The position numbers and the translations under genes were made by a program. Shown here piece after piece: positions 1 through 11,176 of a stretch of DNA of 64,000 nt (within the stretch, counting starts at the first letter, position 1; every line of letters starts with the position of its first letter). The stretch spans positions 27,954-91,953 of the forward strand of contig PBBA01000002.1 in NCBI GenBank assembly GCA_002716405.1, written 5' to 3'. This stretch comes from Chloroflexota bacterium (GTDB lineage Bacteria; Chloroflexota; Dehalococcoidia; UBA2979). The notes beneath the pieces are model-generated. The model had not been told where the DNA came from, did not search any database, and was given only the letters and a program-made list of their open reading frames with translations.

Positions 1-1464
<1,464 letters not shown>

Positions 1465-1466
1465 AA

Positions 1467-2393
1467 TTAAACGTTATATTCTGTAGCAATACTCTGAAGA
1501 ACATCAAGGTTCGAAAGATTAGATTCGTTTTGAATGTCAGTAGTAAATGGAGCCAGAATAAGATCTGTTACCCCTGCCTCAAAATATTGAGCAATCTGCT
1601 CTGCCAAACGTACTTCGTTACCCATCATAGCCACATCCGAAGGGCCTCCTGCCTCACCATAATCAAGTATTCTTCGATAATTCTCCAATCGGCCATAGTT
1701 TTGAAATTTCTCTCCAGCCACAATTTTTGCATTCTGGATATCATCAGTCACAGAAAATGGTACTCCAGCTACAACACGCAATTGCTCCCTTTGTGCATCA
1801 GCTGATGCTGTATTTAGTTTAGGAATCACATGTCGCCTAAGTGCCGTTAAACCTGCCATCCAAGTAATCGTTCCATCTGCGACTTCACCAGCAACTTTTA
1901 ACATCATTGGGGCAAGTGCAGAAATCATAATAGGCATTGGAGTCGAATCAATTAAATTAAAAGAACTTTCAATATTAAAAATATCACCTTGGTAATTTGT
2001 ATGTCCTTGTGTTGTTAAATCACGAAGTATTTCAACATATTCTCTCGTATATAGCGCGGGGCGATCGTATTTAAGACCTAATCGTTCTGTATTTGGTCTA
2101 TGTGACGGACCGATACCCAATATTAAACGATTAGATATTGCTGCATTAACAGTTGTAGCTTGTTGAGCTAAAACATTTGGATGTCTTGTATAGATAGGGA
2201 TCACTCCAGTAGCCAACTCAATATTTTCGGTTTCTTTACCTGCAAGGGCTATCGTAGTCAAGACATCAGTTTCACCAGTTTGTGCAAACCAAAAGCTGTC
2301 AAAGCCTCTTTTTTCGGCATCAATTATCATTTTTATTTGATCGTGCAAATTCATTTTTGTTGGTAATGCACCCATAAATAGTCCAATTTTCAT
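1467..2393 (-). CDS. LLM-class flavin/F420-dependent oxidoreductase
   Basis: MKIGLFMGALP..GFDSFWFAQTG..IELATGVIPIYTRHPNVLAQQATTV..RLILGIGPSH: luciferase-like monooxygenase fold signature. Confidence 0.85.
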   Translation of the reverse strand: MKIGLFMGALPTKMNLHDQIKMIIDAEKRGFDSFWFAQTGETDVLTTIALAGKETENIELATGVIPIYTRHPNVLAQQATTVNAAISNRLILGIGPSHRPNTERLGLKYDRPALYTREYVEILRDLTTQGHTNYQGDIFNIESSFNLIDSTPMPIMISALAPMMLKVAGEVADGTITWMAGLTALRRHVIPKLNTASADAQREQLRVVAGVPFSVTDDIQNAKIVAGEKFQNYGRLENYRRILDYGEAGGPSDVAMMGNEVRLAEQIAQYFEAGVTDLILAPFTTDIQNESNLSNLDVLQSIATEYNV

Positions 2394-2480
2394 ATTTCTT
2401 CTTCCTAATTCTCCCAGTTACATTTTTTTATTTTAAAAATACCATTTCCACTGCCGTACTCTTTACGTAGACTTGTTTGT

Positions 2481-2570
2481 GGAGGAGTGCTCGAGTGGTT
2501 TAAGGGAACGGTCTTGAAAACCGTCGTGGCGCATGCGTCACCGTGGGTTCGAATCCCACCTCCTCCGCCA
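2481..2570 (+). tRNA. tRNA-Ser(TGA)
   Basis: GGAGGAG/CTCCTCC acceptor stem, ACGGTCTTGAAAACCGT anticodon arm (TGA), long variable arm, GGGTTCGAATCCC T-arm, encoded CCA. Confidence 0.96.
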
Positions 2571-2633
2571 TTCTATAAAATATGAGAGTGCAATTTCACC
2601 ATCAAAAGTAAAAAATTATAAATTATATTAACT

Positions 2634-3875
2634 ATGGAAAAAGATCCTCAAGAAAAACCATTCGCACTTACCAGTGGTATAGCACCATTAAAAGATAGCC
2701 GTTTTCGATATCTCTGGGCGAGTAGTACATTTTTCTTTAGTGGTTACTGGGCACAAACTGTTGTATTAGGGTGGTTAGCATTTGAAATTACAAATTCAGA
2801 ATTTGCAGTAGCCAGTTTTACTGCAGCGCGTTTTTCTCCAATGCTCATAGGGCCCATTGGAGGAATACTTGCAGATAGAATTGATCGTCTAAAGACCTTG
2901 AGAACTTCGATAATTATTACCTTAGTAATTGGCCTGGTAATTGCAGGAATATCTACATTTGGTCACTTGAATTATTGGCTAGTAGTTTTAGTGGGTTTTG
3001 TGGGTGGTTTGACACAAGCTCCGCTAATGCCTGTCCGTTTTACACTAATGATGGATATCGTTGGTAAACAACATCTATCTAGCGCCAATGCGTTAAATAT
3101 GGCTGCAATGTTTGGCAGTAGAATTATCGCACCTGCAGGTGCGGGATGGATAATATCGTTGTGGGGACCCAGTTGGGCGTTATGGTACAGTGCAGCATGG
3201 TTCCTACCTGCTTGGCTATTCTTATTGTTCCCTATAACTGATATTACTCGAATGACTAATCCAGTTAATGGGCGTCTAATATCTGATCTTATTGAAGGGT
3301 TTTCTATAGCCATCAATAATCGAGCAATTGGAGCGGTTTTACTTGCAACAATTGCAGCTAATGTACTTGCATTTCCCATTCTTCAAGCATTTCTACCTGT
3401 GTTTGCAGAAGAGATCTTAAATGTTGGTGCATCAGGATTAGGTCTTCTTGTTTCAATGAATGGCATAGGTGCACTATTTGGTTGTTTATTGATTTCGATG
3501 ATGGGTGATTTTTCTGGAAAAGGAAGACTTTATTTATCTGGAACAACATTATTTGGGTTACTATTAGCTATTTTTGGATATGTCGACCAAATGTCTTTAG
3601 CCATAATTATAATTTTCTTGGCAGGTATGGCAAGTTCAGGTTTCGGAGTCATGCAGAGTACTCTAATATTATTATTATCTCCAGAAGAGGCACGAGGGAG
3701 AGTCATGGGTGTATTAATGCTATCGATTGGGACACAACCGATAGCACTACTAATTCAAGGAGTTTTAGCAAACACTTTCGGAGTCTCATACACTACTATT
3801 GCATGTGGAATACTTTTATCAATTTCCGTATTGTTGGTTGCATGGAGAAGTCCAGAACTTCGGAATGAAATCTAG
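2634..3875 (+). CDS. MFS transporter
   Basis: About 12 hydrophobic segments; GGILADRIDRLKTLR loop-2-like motif; N-terminal SRFRYLWASSTFFFSGYW typical of MFS_3 (enterobactin exporter-like) proteins. Confidence 0.85.
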   Translation: MEKDPQEKPFALTSGIAPLKDSRFRYLWASSTFFFSGYWAQTVVLGWLAFEITNSEFAVASFTAARFSPMLIGPIGGILADRIDRLKTLRTSIIITLVIGLVIAGISTFGHLNYWLVVLVGFVGGLTQAPLMPVRFTLMMDIVGKQHLSSANALNMAAMFGSRIIAPAGAGWIISLWGPSWALWYSAAWFLPAWLFLLFPITDITRMTNPVNGRLISDLIEGFSIAINNRAIGAVLLATIAANVLAFPILQAFLPVFAEEILNVGASGLGLLVSMNGIGALFGCLLISMMGDFSGKGRLYLSGTTLFGLLLAIFGYVDQMSLAIIIIFLAGMASSGFGVMQSTLILLLSPEEARGRVMGVLMLSIGTQPIALLIQGVLANTFGVSYTTIACGILLSISVLLVAWRSPELRNEI

Positions 3876-3889
3876 TCTAAAGGAAATCT

Positions 3890-6202
3890 ATGAACTCAGT
3901 TAGAATAAACACGACAGATTGTTTAGCGGAACATTCAGGAAGAATACCAGTTTCAAAAAAATTTCCTATCAATAACGATATTGAAATAATCAGAGACAAA
4001 TGGGGGATACCACACATAAAAGCAACTTCATCATACGATGTGTTTTTTGCTCAAGGCTACTGCCTAGGACAAGATAGATTATGGCAATTAGAACTTTTCA
4101 GACATCTTGCATTAGGCAGAGCCTCAGAATTACTAGGAAAAGGTTTGATCAATAGAGATCAACAAAATCGAAAGCTAGGGTTTGGTCGATACGCAGAAGT
4201 TGACTGGCAAGAACAAACTGAAATATCAAAAATGATACTCCAAGCATATGCTGATGGTATCAACGCCGCAGCATCAACAAATCCCATGCCTTATGAATTT
4301 CACATAATTGGAGAGCCAGATAGTCCGCATAAAATGTCCCCCTGGGAGCCTACTGATTCACTCGCAATATTAAAAATGGTTTCTGCAAATACACAATGGG
4401 CGAGTAAATTACAATATGGAAAAATTGCAAATACTCTTGGTGGGCGTGCAGTCGAAGCACTTATCCCAGATATTCCTTTTAACACTTCATTGATTACACC
4501 CGCAGGTACAAAATGGTTAGAGGAAATACATCCTTATGCTGTTGACTTTGAAATTGCAGGAGGAGAACCAGATGGGATAGTAGGTGCTGGTGGAGGCTCT
4601 AATTGCTGGGTGGTTGGAGGAAATAAAACAACCACCGGGAAACCATTAATCGCTGGTGACCCCCACCTTGCAATCAGTATCCCTGCACAATGGTATCTAC
4701 TACACATGGAGTGTCCAGAATTTACCGCCGCAGGACCTTGTTCCCCTGGGTACCCAGGTCCAGTCTATTATGGCCACAACTCAAAAGTTGCATGGACAAT
4801 GACACACGCACAAGGTGATCGATGGGACTTGTATCGAGAACTAATAGAATTTAAAAATACTAGCGATACCAATAATCAAACTCCACACTCACAATTTGAA
4901 TCTACCTGGAAACCTCTTAAGAAATTTAACGAAGTATTCAAAATTAAAAATGATGAGCACCAAGAATTAGAAATCTGGGAAACACATCATGGTGTAATTA
5001 TTAGTGGTGATCCGACTACAGACAAAGAAGTAATTGCTGCGAAATGGGAACTCGCGGAACCGACACATGATATGGACGCATTATGGAAAGTCTTAACATC
5101 AAAAAATAACAGCGATCTACAAGAAGCTTTACAAGAGTACGATTCAATCAGTGGTAATTATTGTTTCGCTGATCAAAATGGTGATATTGCGTATCAATAT
5201 GTAGGACGAATCCCAAATAGAACTGGCTGGTTAGTACCTGTCCCAGGATGGGATGGGAAACACGAGTGGAATGGAATTATCCCGAAAAATGAATTGCCTG
5301 CTGAACAGAATCCGAATTTAGGGTATATCGTTACTGCAAATAATCGTACAACTTCATCGGATTATCCTCATTATCTAAGTTTTTCTTCGACACGTTTTAG
5401 GGCAGATCGTCTAAATGAATTAATGGAAGCCATGGACACTTTCTCTATTGAAAATATGGTGTCCTTACAAAGTGACATCATAAGTCTGGCACACTTGGAA
5501 TTTGTACAACATGTAGTTGCGTCTACATTATCTGATCAACTCGCACAAAATTTACAAGCACGCCTAGTCAAATGGGATGGGAAAATGAACGCGAAAAGTT
5601 CAGAGGCAGTATTAGCCAATGAAGCACGTAATCAATTAGCAAAAGTGACAGTAGAACAATATTTTAATTATGTTGAAGGTTTACCTCCTTTAGCACCAAC
5701 TTCCCATAATGTCCTGCTAAGTGAAATGAATAAAGATAGCTCTTTAATGCTAGGTCAATTCAATAATTGGGATACAGCAATTGAATTTGCATTACTAGAT
5801 GCGTATAAAACTTTGTCGCAAAAACATGGTACTAATATTGACGACTGGCAATGGGGAAAAGAGCATAAAATTACTTGGAAACATAATTTGGGACGAGATC
5901 CAGAATTACAACCTATCTTCGACCTAAACCCGATAGAAATGGGTGGCGATCGTAATACTGTCTGGAATGTCGGTACACCTCTAGGAGCAACTGGAATGCA
6001 TGGTGTTAGTTATCGACAAATTATCGACTTAGAAGATCTCAATGCTACACTTGTAGTGATCCCACCAGGTAACAGTGGTCAGCCAGGATCTCCACACTAT
6101 GCAGATCATATTAAAAACTGGGTAGAGGTAAAGTATAATCCGCTATTTATAAATTGGGACGATATTCAATCAAATAAAGTAAATGAGCTCTACTTAACTT
6201 AA
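3890..6202 (+). CDS. Penicillin acylase family (Ntn-hydrolase) protein
   Basis: DKWGIPHIKATSSYDVFFAQGYCLGQDRLWQLELFRHLALGRASELLG; nucleophile region GGGSNCWVVGGNKTTTGKPLIAGDPHL; NSGQPGSPHYADH near the C-terminus. Confidence 0.92.
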   Translation: MNSVRINTTDCLAEHSGRIPVSKKFPINNDIEIIRDKWGIPHIKATSSYDVFFAQGYCLGQDRLWQLELFRHLALGRASELLGKGLINRDQQNRKLGFGRYAEVDWQEQTEISKMILQAYADGINAAASTNPMPYEFHIIGEPDSPHKMSPWEPTDSLAILKMVSANTQWASKLQYGKIANTLGGRAVEALIPDIPFNTSLITPAGTKWLEEIHPYAVDFEIAGGEPDGIVGAGGGSNCWVVGGNKTTTGKPLIAGDPHLAISIPAQWYLLHMECPEFTAAGPCSPGYPGPVYYGHNSKVAWTMTHAQGDRWDLYRELIEFKNTSDTNNQTPHSQFESTWKPLKKFNEVFKIKNDEHQELEIWETHHGVIISGDPTTDKEVIAAKWELAEPTHDMDALWKVLTSKNNSDLQEALQEYDSISGNYCFADQNGDIAYQYVGRIPNRTGWLVPVPGWDGKHEWNGIIPKNELPAEQNPNLGYIVTANNRTTSSDYPHYLSFSSTRFRADRLNELMEAMDTFSIENMVSLQSDIISLAHLEFVQHVVASTLSDQLAQNLQARLVKWDGKMNAKSSEAVLANEARNQLAKVTVEQYFNYVEGLPPLAPTSHNVLLSEMNKDSSLMLGQFNNWDTAIEFALLDAYKTLSQKHGTNIDDWQWGKEHKITWKHNLGRDPELQPIFDLNPIEMGGDRNTVWNVGTPLGATGMHGVSYRQIIDLEDLNATLVVIPPGNSGQPGSPHYADHIKNWVEVKYNPLFINWDDIQSNKVNELYLT

Positions 6203-7117
6203 GAATATTTCAAGTTCTTGACGAGTGGGCATCGCTTCTTGTGCCCCGTGACGAGTGACACATAAAGCTCCTGTAGCATTACCTATCTTTACAGCTTCCA
6301 GTAGATCGAACCCAAGATTCAATGCGGCAGCCAGTCCACCATTAAATGCATCTCCAGCACCAACAGTTGCAATAGGGTGCACGGGAAATGATGGAACTAC
6401 CTGAGAAATAATCTCATTTTCAATCCAAGCGCCTAGTTCAGCCAAAGTTACTATTATAGTGCCTCCATATTTTTCATATAAAAACCTAGCTGCTTGATGA
6501 GCAGATTCGAAATCAGAAACATTAATACCGGTCATATCTTCAGCTTCATGCTGGTTAGGTGTAATGATATTTGCCAATTCAAGAAGTCGATGTGTTTCTT
6601 TTCGACTCGGAGCAGGATCCAAAATAACAGTGGCACCCCGAGACCTTGCTTTAGCCATAGCAACTTCTGTAGCTTGAAGAGAAATTTCTTGTTGCACTAA
6701 AAAAATATCATCCTGAGAAATTTCTAAATTATCTATAGCGTTTAATGAATAAACTTCATCAACCAACATATTGGTACCATATACTGCATTAACGGAATTT
6801 TCACCGCTATCATCAATCAATATCATGGCAACACCAGATTGCCCACCCGGAACTGTGCCTAAAAAGTTGGTACTTACCCCTGTTGATTCAAGATATTCTC
6901 GTAGTTCTTTTGCATAACGATCGTCGCCTAAAAGACCTATCATATCTACAGTATCCCTGTTAGATAAAATACGAGCAGCTGCTACAGCTTGATTCGCACC
7001 CTTACCTCCAGGGGTAACTGAAAAATTCTTGCCTTCTTTTGTTTCACCACGACCAGCTATTGATTCTGTTTCAATAATAAAGTCAATATTGACACCACCA
7101 AGAACAATTATAGACAA
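6194..7117 (-). CDS. PfkB-family sugar kinase, ribokinase-like
   Basis: MSIIVLGGVNIDFIIETE..GGKGANQAVAAARI..PSRKE..ITPNQHEAEDMTGI..ATVGAGDAFNGGLAAAL. Confidence 0.88.
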   Translation of the reverse strand: MSIIVLGGVNIDFIIETESIAGRGETKEGKNFSVTPGGKGANQAVAAARILSNRDTVDMIGLLGDDRYAKELREYLESTGVSTNFLGTVPGGQSGVAMILIDDSGENSVNAVYGTNMLVDEVYSLNAIDNLEISQDDIFLVQQEISLQATEVAMAKARSRGATVILDPAPSRKETHRLLELANIITPNQHEAEDMTGINVSDFESAHQAARFLYEKYGGTIIVTLAELGAWIENEIISQVVPSFPVHPIATVGAGDAFNGGLAAALNLGFDLLEAVKIGNATGALCVTRHGAQEAMPTRQELEIFLS

Positions 7118-7169
7118 AATAAATACCTGTCTCTTTTAAATTTTATTTGAAATTAATCTTACTACGCTC

Positions 7170-7197
7170 TTGAACCAAGTCTAGTCAGTGCTACGAT
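7170..7197 (+). promoter_or_regulatory. Candidate sigma70-type promoter for sucCD
   Basis: TTGAAC (7170-7175), 16-nt spacer, TACGAT (7192-7197), upstream of the sucC start. Confidence 0.4.
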
Positions 7198-7247
7198 GCC
7201 AACTGAACATATTAGTTTATTTTGTAACGAAAGAAGGGATTACCTCT

Positions 7248-8414
7248 ATGAAATTACATGAGTTCCAAGCAAAAGAACTTTTATCACAATATGGGATCCC
7301 CATTCCACAAGGAAAAGTAGCTTCAACCCCTGATCAAGTAGTAGATATAGCCAACGAACTTGGTGGGAAAGTAGTTATCAAGGCTCAAGCACATACTGGA
7401 GGTAGAGGTAAAGGAGGAGGAGTTAAGATTGCTAATAGCATCGAAGAAGCTCGTCAAGCTGCCATAGATATAATCGGCATGCAATTAATCACCCATCAAA
7501 CAGGTCCTGAAGGATTACCAGTACATTCAGTTCTTGTCGAAGAACAGATTGAAATTGAACGCGAATTATACCTCAGTGTAGCTATTGACAACTCATCTGG
7601 AATGCCTATAGTTATCGCCTCTGCATCAGGTGGCATGGATATTGAAGAGGTCGCAGAAAATAACCCAGAGGCTATTCAAAATGAACTAGTGCACCCTGAG
7701 TGTGGTTTCCAAGCATTCCAAGGACGCACCATTGCATTTAAAACCGGATTAGATGGAGATTTGCTACGACCAACTACAGAACTAATTAGCAATTTAGTTT
7801 CAGCGTTTGAAGACAACGACGGGACGATCGCTGAAATCAATCCTTTAGTGGTAACTAAAGATGGTCAATTAATTGCAGCTGATGCAAAATTTTCAACTGA
7901 CGACAATGCCGACTTCCGACTAAAAGAATTAATTGAAAATCGTGATACTTCACAAGAAGACCCACGTGAAGTAGAAGCACGTGAGTCAGGGATCGACAAT
8001 TATGTAAAACTAGATGGGAATATTGGTTGTTTGGTAAATGGAGCCGGGTTAGCTATGGCCACCATGGATGCTATAAAGTTCGAAGGTGGAGATCCTGCCA
8101 ATTTCTTAGATATTGGAACAGCTAATAGTGCTGATGCGGTAATAGCAGCATTGAAAATTATTTCTGAAGATCCTGATGTTGAGGCAGTATTAGTAAATAT
8201 TTTTGGAGGTCTTGCAAGAACTGACATCATTGCTGACGGAGTCGTTCAAGCGAAAAGCATTGGACTTCTAAAACAACCCACCGTAATAAGACTAGCAGGA
8301 ACTAACGTAGAGGAAGGATTACAGATTCTAGAAGATTCTGGACTCGGCCTAATTCGTGCAGATGGTTTTGCTGAAGCTGCACAAAAAGCAGTACAAGCTG
8401 TAAAAAATAATTGA
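7248..8414 (+). CDS. sucC: Succinyl-CoA synthetase beta subunit
   Basis: MKLHEFQAKELLSQYGIPIPQGKVA; AGGRGKGGGVK-like motif; NIFGGLARTDIIADGVV. Start chosen at ATG 7248 (GAAAGAAGGGA upstream) rather than the longer ORF from 7188. Confidence 0.95.
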   Translation: MKLHEFQAKELLSQYGIPIPQGKVASTPDQVVDIANELGGKVVIKAQAHTGGRGKGGGVKIANSIEEARQAAIDIIGMQLITHQTGPEGLPVHSVLVEEQIEIERELYLSVAIDNSSGMPIVIASASGGMDIEEVAENNPEAIQNELVHPECGFQAFQGRTIAFKTGLDGDLLRPTTELISNLVSAFEDNDGTIAEINPLVVTKDGQLIAADAKFSTDDNADFRLKELIENRDTSQEDPREVEARESGIDNYVKLDGNIGCLVNGAGLAMATMDAIKFEGGDPANFLDIGTANSADAVIAALKIISEDPDVEAVLVNIFGGLARTDIIADGVVQAKSIGLLKQPTVIRLAGTNVEEGLQILEDSGLGLIRADGFAEAAQKAVQAVKNN

Positions 8415-8435
8415 TCAGAGAATAAGGATTATCTT

Positions 8436-9317
8436 ATGGCAGTTCTATTAAATGAAAATAGTCGTGTATTAATTCAAGGGTTCGGTGGCGCCGGGCAACG
8501 AGAAGCAGCCAATTCAATTGCTTTCGGGACAAATATAGTGTGTGGAGTAACTCCAGGTCGTGGTGGTCAGATAATGAACGATGTCCCTGTTTTGAATACT
8601 GTTCGCGAAGGAGTTGAGCAATATGATGCTAATGTTTCTTTAATTTTCGTTCCTGCACCGTTTGCTGCTGATGCTATTATCGAAGCTGCAGACGCAGGGA
8701 TACCTACAGCAATTTGCATCACCGAAGGTATCCCTACACTGGACATGATAAAAGTCAAAGCCTATCTCGAAAAATCAACTACAAAACTAATTGGTCCAAA
8801 TTGTCCCGGAGTAATATCCGTTGCTGAACGAGCTCGTGCTGGGATAATGCCTGTAGACGTTTATACTCCAGGTAATGTCGGAGTAATCTCAAGATCAGGG
8901 ACTTTAGTCTACGAAAGTGTCGATCAACTAACCCGACTAGGTATTGGCCAAAGTTCTAGTGTTGGTGTCGGCGGAGATCCTATAATTGGAACTTCTCAAC
9001 AAGAGGCATTAGCATTATTTGAGCAAGATTCTGAAACGGCAGCTGTAGTTTTAATCGGTGAAATTGGCGGTACAGCAGAACAAGAAGCCGCCGAATATAT
9101 CTCAGAGATGAGCAAGCCAGTTGTAGCATTCATTGCAGGAGCTACGGCACCTCCCGGTAGAAGAATGGGACATGCAGGTGCAATCATTGCTGGTAAAGCA
9201 GGGACAGCAAATGCTAAGCAAACCGCCTTACGTAATGCAGGTGCAACAGTTGTCGAGTCACCATCGCTGATTGGGGAGACAATGATGGAGGTCCTTCGTT
9301 CGGAAGGACTGACTTAA
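8436..9317 (+). CDS. sucD: Succinyl-CoA synthetase alpha subunit
   Basis: RVLIQGFGGAGQREAANSIAFGTNIVCGVTPGRGGQ; GPNCPGVIS; PPGRRMGHAGAIIAGKAGTA (active-site His). Confidence 0.95.
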   Translation: MAVLLNENSRVLIQGFGGAGQREAANSIAFGTNIVCGVTPGRGGQIMNDVPVLNTVREGVEQYDANVSLIFVPAPFAADAIIEAADAGIPTAICITEGIPTLDMIKVKAYLEKSTTKLIGPNCPGVISVAERARAGIMPVDVYTPGNVGVISRSGTLVYESVDQLTRLGIGQSSSVGVGGDPIIGTSQQEALALFEQDSETAAVVLIGEIGGTAEQEAAEYISEMSKPVVAFIAGATAPPGRRMGHAGAIIAGKAGTANAKQTALRNAGATVVESPSLIGETMMEVLRSEGLT

Positions 9318-9775
9318 CGATCTTTTGAATCGAGTATTAAAGTCACTGGACCATCATTACATGAATAAACTTTCATATGCGATTGAAATTTACCAATTTG
9401 CACCGTAATGCTATTGCAATTTTCTAATATCATCACTAATTCATCGAACATTTTTTTAGCCTGTTCTGGTTTCGCAGCATCAAAATATGATGGTCGCCTA
9501 CCGCGACTAGAATCTGCATACAATGTGAATTGCGGTACCACAAGAATGGAACCAGAAATATCTTCCAATGAATAATGTGGAACATCATTCTCATTTGGAA
9601 AAATTCTAAGATTAATTATTTTTCTTACCATCCAATGTACGTCATCCAATAAATCAAAATGACCGACAGCAAGTAAAATTAATAGCCCTTTATCAATAGA
9701 TCCAATTACTTTACCGTCAACTGTAACGCTTGCTTCATCGACTCTTTGAAGTATTGCGCGCATTGGAAATGTCAA
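9314..9775 (-). CDS. dtd: D-aminoacyl-tRNA deacylase
   Basis: MRAILQRVDEASVTVDGKVIGSIDKGLLILLAV; SGSILVVPQFTLYADSSRGRRPSYFDAAKP; DGPVTLILDS. Confidence 0.93.
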   Translation of the reverse strand: MTFPMRAILQRVDEASVTVDGKVIGSIDKGLLILLAVGHFDLLDDVHWMVRKIINLRIFPNENDVPHYSLEDISGSILVVPQFTLYADSSRGRRPSYFDAAKPEQAKKMFDELVMILENCNSITVQIGKFQSHMKVYSCNDGPVTLILDSKDR

Positions 9776-10029
9776 TCCTCAGTATGATGAGGTTTTTGAG
9801 GAGTATCTCCACTGTTTTTGCTTTTTGTAGAAGAATCTCGAGAATCAGTTACGTAAAATCCGTTACCACGAAAAGCTAAGGCAGGCGTCGATAACTGACG
9901 TTCACTTAAAGAACCGCATTTTGGACATAATGCTGGTTCATCACGTTCTCCTACTTTACGCACCAGTTCAAATTGTTTTCGACATCCACGTTTACTAGGA
10001 GTTAAACATCGATATTCATAAGTTGGCAT
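9772..10029 (-). CDS. FmdB-family zinc-ribbon protein
   Basis: MPTYEYRCLTP..FELVRKVGERDEPALCPKCGS..RQLSTPALAFRGNGFYVTD. Confidence 0.85.
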   Translation of the reverse strand: MPTYEYRCLTPSKRGCRKQFELVRKVGERDEPALCPKCGSLSERQLSTPALAFRGNGFYVTDSRDSSTKSKNSGDTPQKPHHTED

Positions 10030-10207
10030 ATCACACCTTCGATAAAATTGTCTTTTGCAGTACTGATTATGATCACGTGATTTTTTGTATATTGCAAGAT
10101 TTAGAAACTACTTTCTTAAACAGATAAGCGAAAATTTATATTTATTTTTCTAGCTCAAGAGCTCAATCAAGACTTATAATGTCATTTCGAATAAGTAAGC
10201 TGACGTC

Positions 10208-10230
10208 TGTCTTAACACCCAGTTAAGATA
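10208..10230 (+). promoter_or_regulatory. 5'-UTR hairpin upstream of rpsB
   Basis: TGTCTTAAC-ACCCA-GTTAAGATA: 9 bp (one G-T) with a 5-nt loop, between a TATAAT box (10177-10182) and the rpsB start. Confidence 0.4.
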
Positions 10231-10267
10231 AATTTATACGTTGGAAGAGGAAATACAGGAGTACAAC

Positions 10268-11152
10268 GTGTCCCCTACTATAACTATGCAACAATTACTT
10301 GAATCTGGTGTACATTTTGGACACCAGACACGTAGCTGGAACCCAAACATGCGTCCTTTTATTTTTGGAGAACGCAATGGAGTTCATATCATTGATTTAG
10401 CACAAACAGTGGTGAGGCTTGAGGCTGCACTTGATAAAATAAAAGAAGTCTCAGCTAGTGGTGACAAAGTTCTTTTTGTCGGAACTAAAAAACAAGCCCG
10501 AATGATTATTCAGAGAGAAGCAGAAGGTATTGGAATGCCTTATGTCAATAATCGATGGCTCGGGGGAACTTTAACAAACTTCTCAACTTTGTCAAAACGG
10601 ATCGAATATTACAATGAACTCAGTTCAGGTTTTGATTTGAACGTCAGTGATGAACTTCTTTCATCGGTCTCAGAAGATGAAGCTACTGACATCGAAGTAG
10701 AGAATAAATCTGTAAAACAAACAAAAAAAGAACGTGTAATGCTACAAAAAGAATTTGAGCGATTAACTCGATCTTTTTCAGGGTTAAGATCTTTGGAGCG
10801 CACTCCTGGAGCATTATTCATTGTTGATCCTGCATTGGAAGAAATTGCTGTTCGTGAAGCAAATCGTGCAAAAATTCCCGTTATAGCAATGTGCGATACT
10901 AACGCTAATCCTGATCTAATAGACTATCCCATCCCATCTAATGATGATGCAATTCGAGCAATTGAACTAATGACTAAACTAGTTTCACAAGCTGTTCAAG
11001 AAGGAGTTGCTGTTAGCAATGTCGAACAAGAATTTCAACAAGCTACAGAGTCATCAAGCTCAGAGACAGAAGTGAACACTCCCAACAATTCAAACAACGA
11101 TCAAGTTGAACAACAAGTACAAGTCGAAAATGATTCAGAAGACAATAAATAA
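10268..11152 (+). CDS. rpsB: 30S ribosomal protein S2
   Basis: LLESGVHFGHQTRSWNPNMRPFIFGERNGVHIIDL; WLGGTLTNFSTL; GALFIVDPALEEIAVREANRAKIPVIAMCDTNANPDLIDYPIPSNDDA. GTG at 10268 preferred because AGGAG lies 6 nt upstream; the track start is TTG 10241. Confidence 0.94.
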   Translation: MSPTITMQQLLESGVHFGHQTRSWNPNMRPFIFGERNGVHIIDLAQTVVRLEAALDKIKEVSASGDKVLFVGTKKQARMIIQREAEGIGMPYVNNRWLGGTLTNFSTLSKRIEYYNELSSGFDLNVSDELLSSVSEDEATDIEVENKSVKQTKKERVMLQKEFERLTRSFSGLRSLERTPGALFIVDPALEEIAVREANRAKIPVIAMCDTNANPDLIDYPIPSNDDAIRAIELMTKLVSQAVQEGVAVSNVEQEFQQATESSSSETEVNTPNNSNNDQVEQQVQVENDSEDNK

Positions 11153-11176
11153 TTATTTTTTAGAACGGATTTTAAT

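Noticed and set aside
1530-1805. Plus-strand 91-aa ORF opposite the LLM oxidoreductase
   Set aside because: Antisense shadow ORF; Cys/Ile/Ser-rich translation without domain features.
2972-3379. 135-aa minus ORF inside the MFS transporter
   Set aside because: Antisense to conserved TM segments; spurious.
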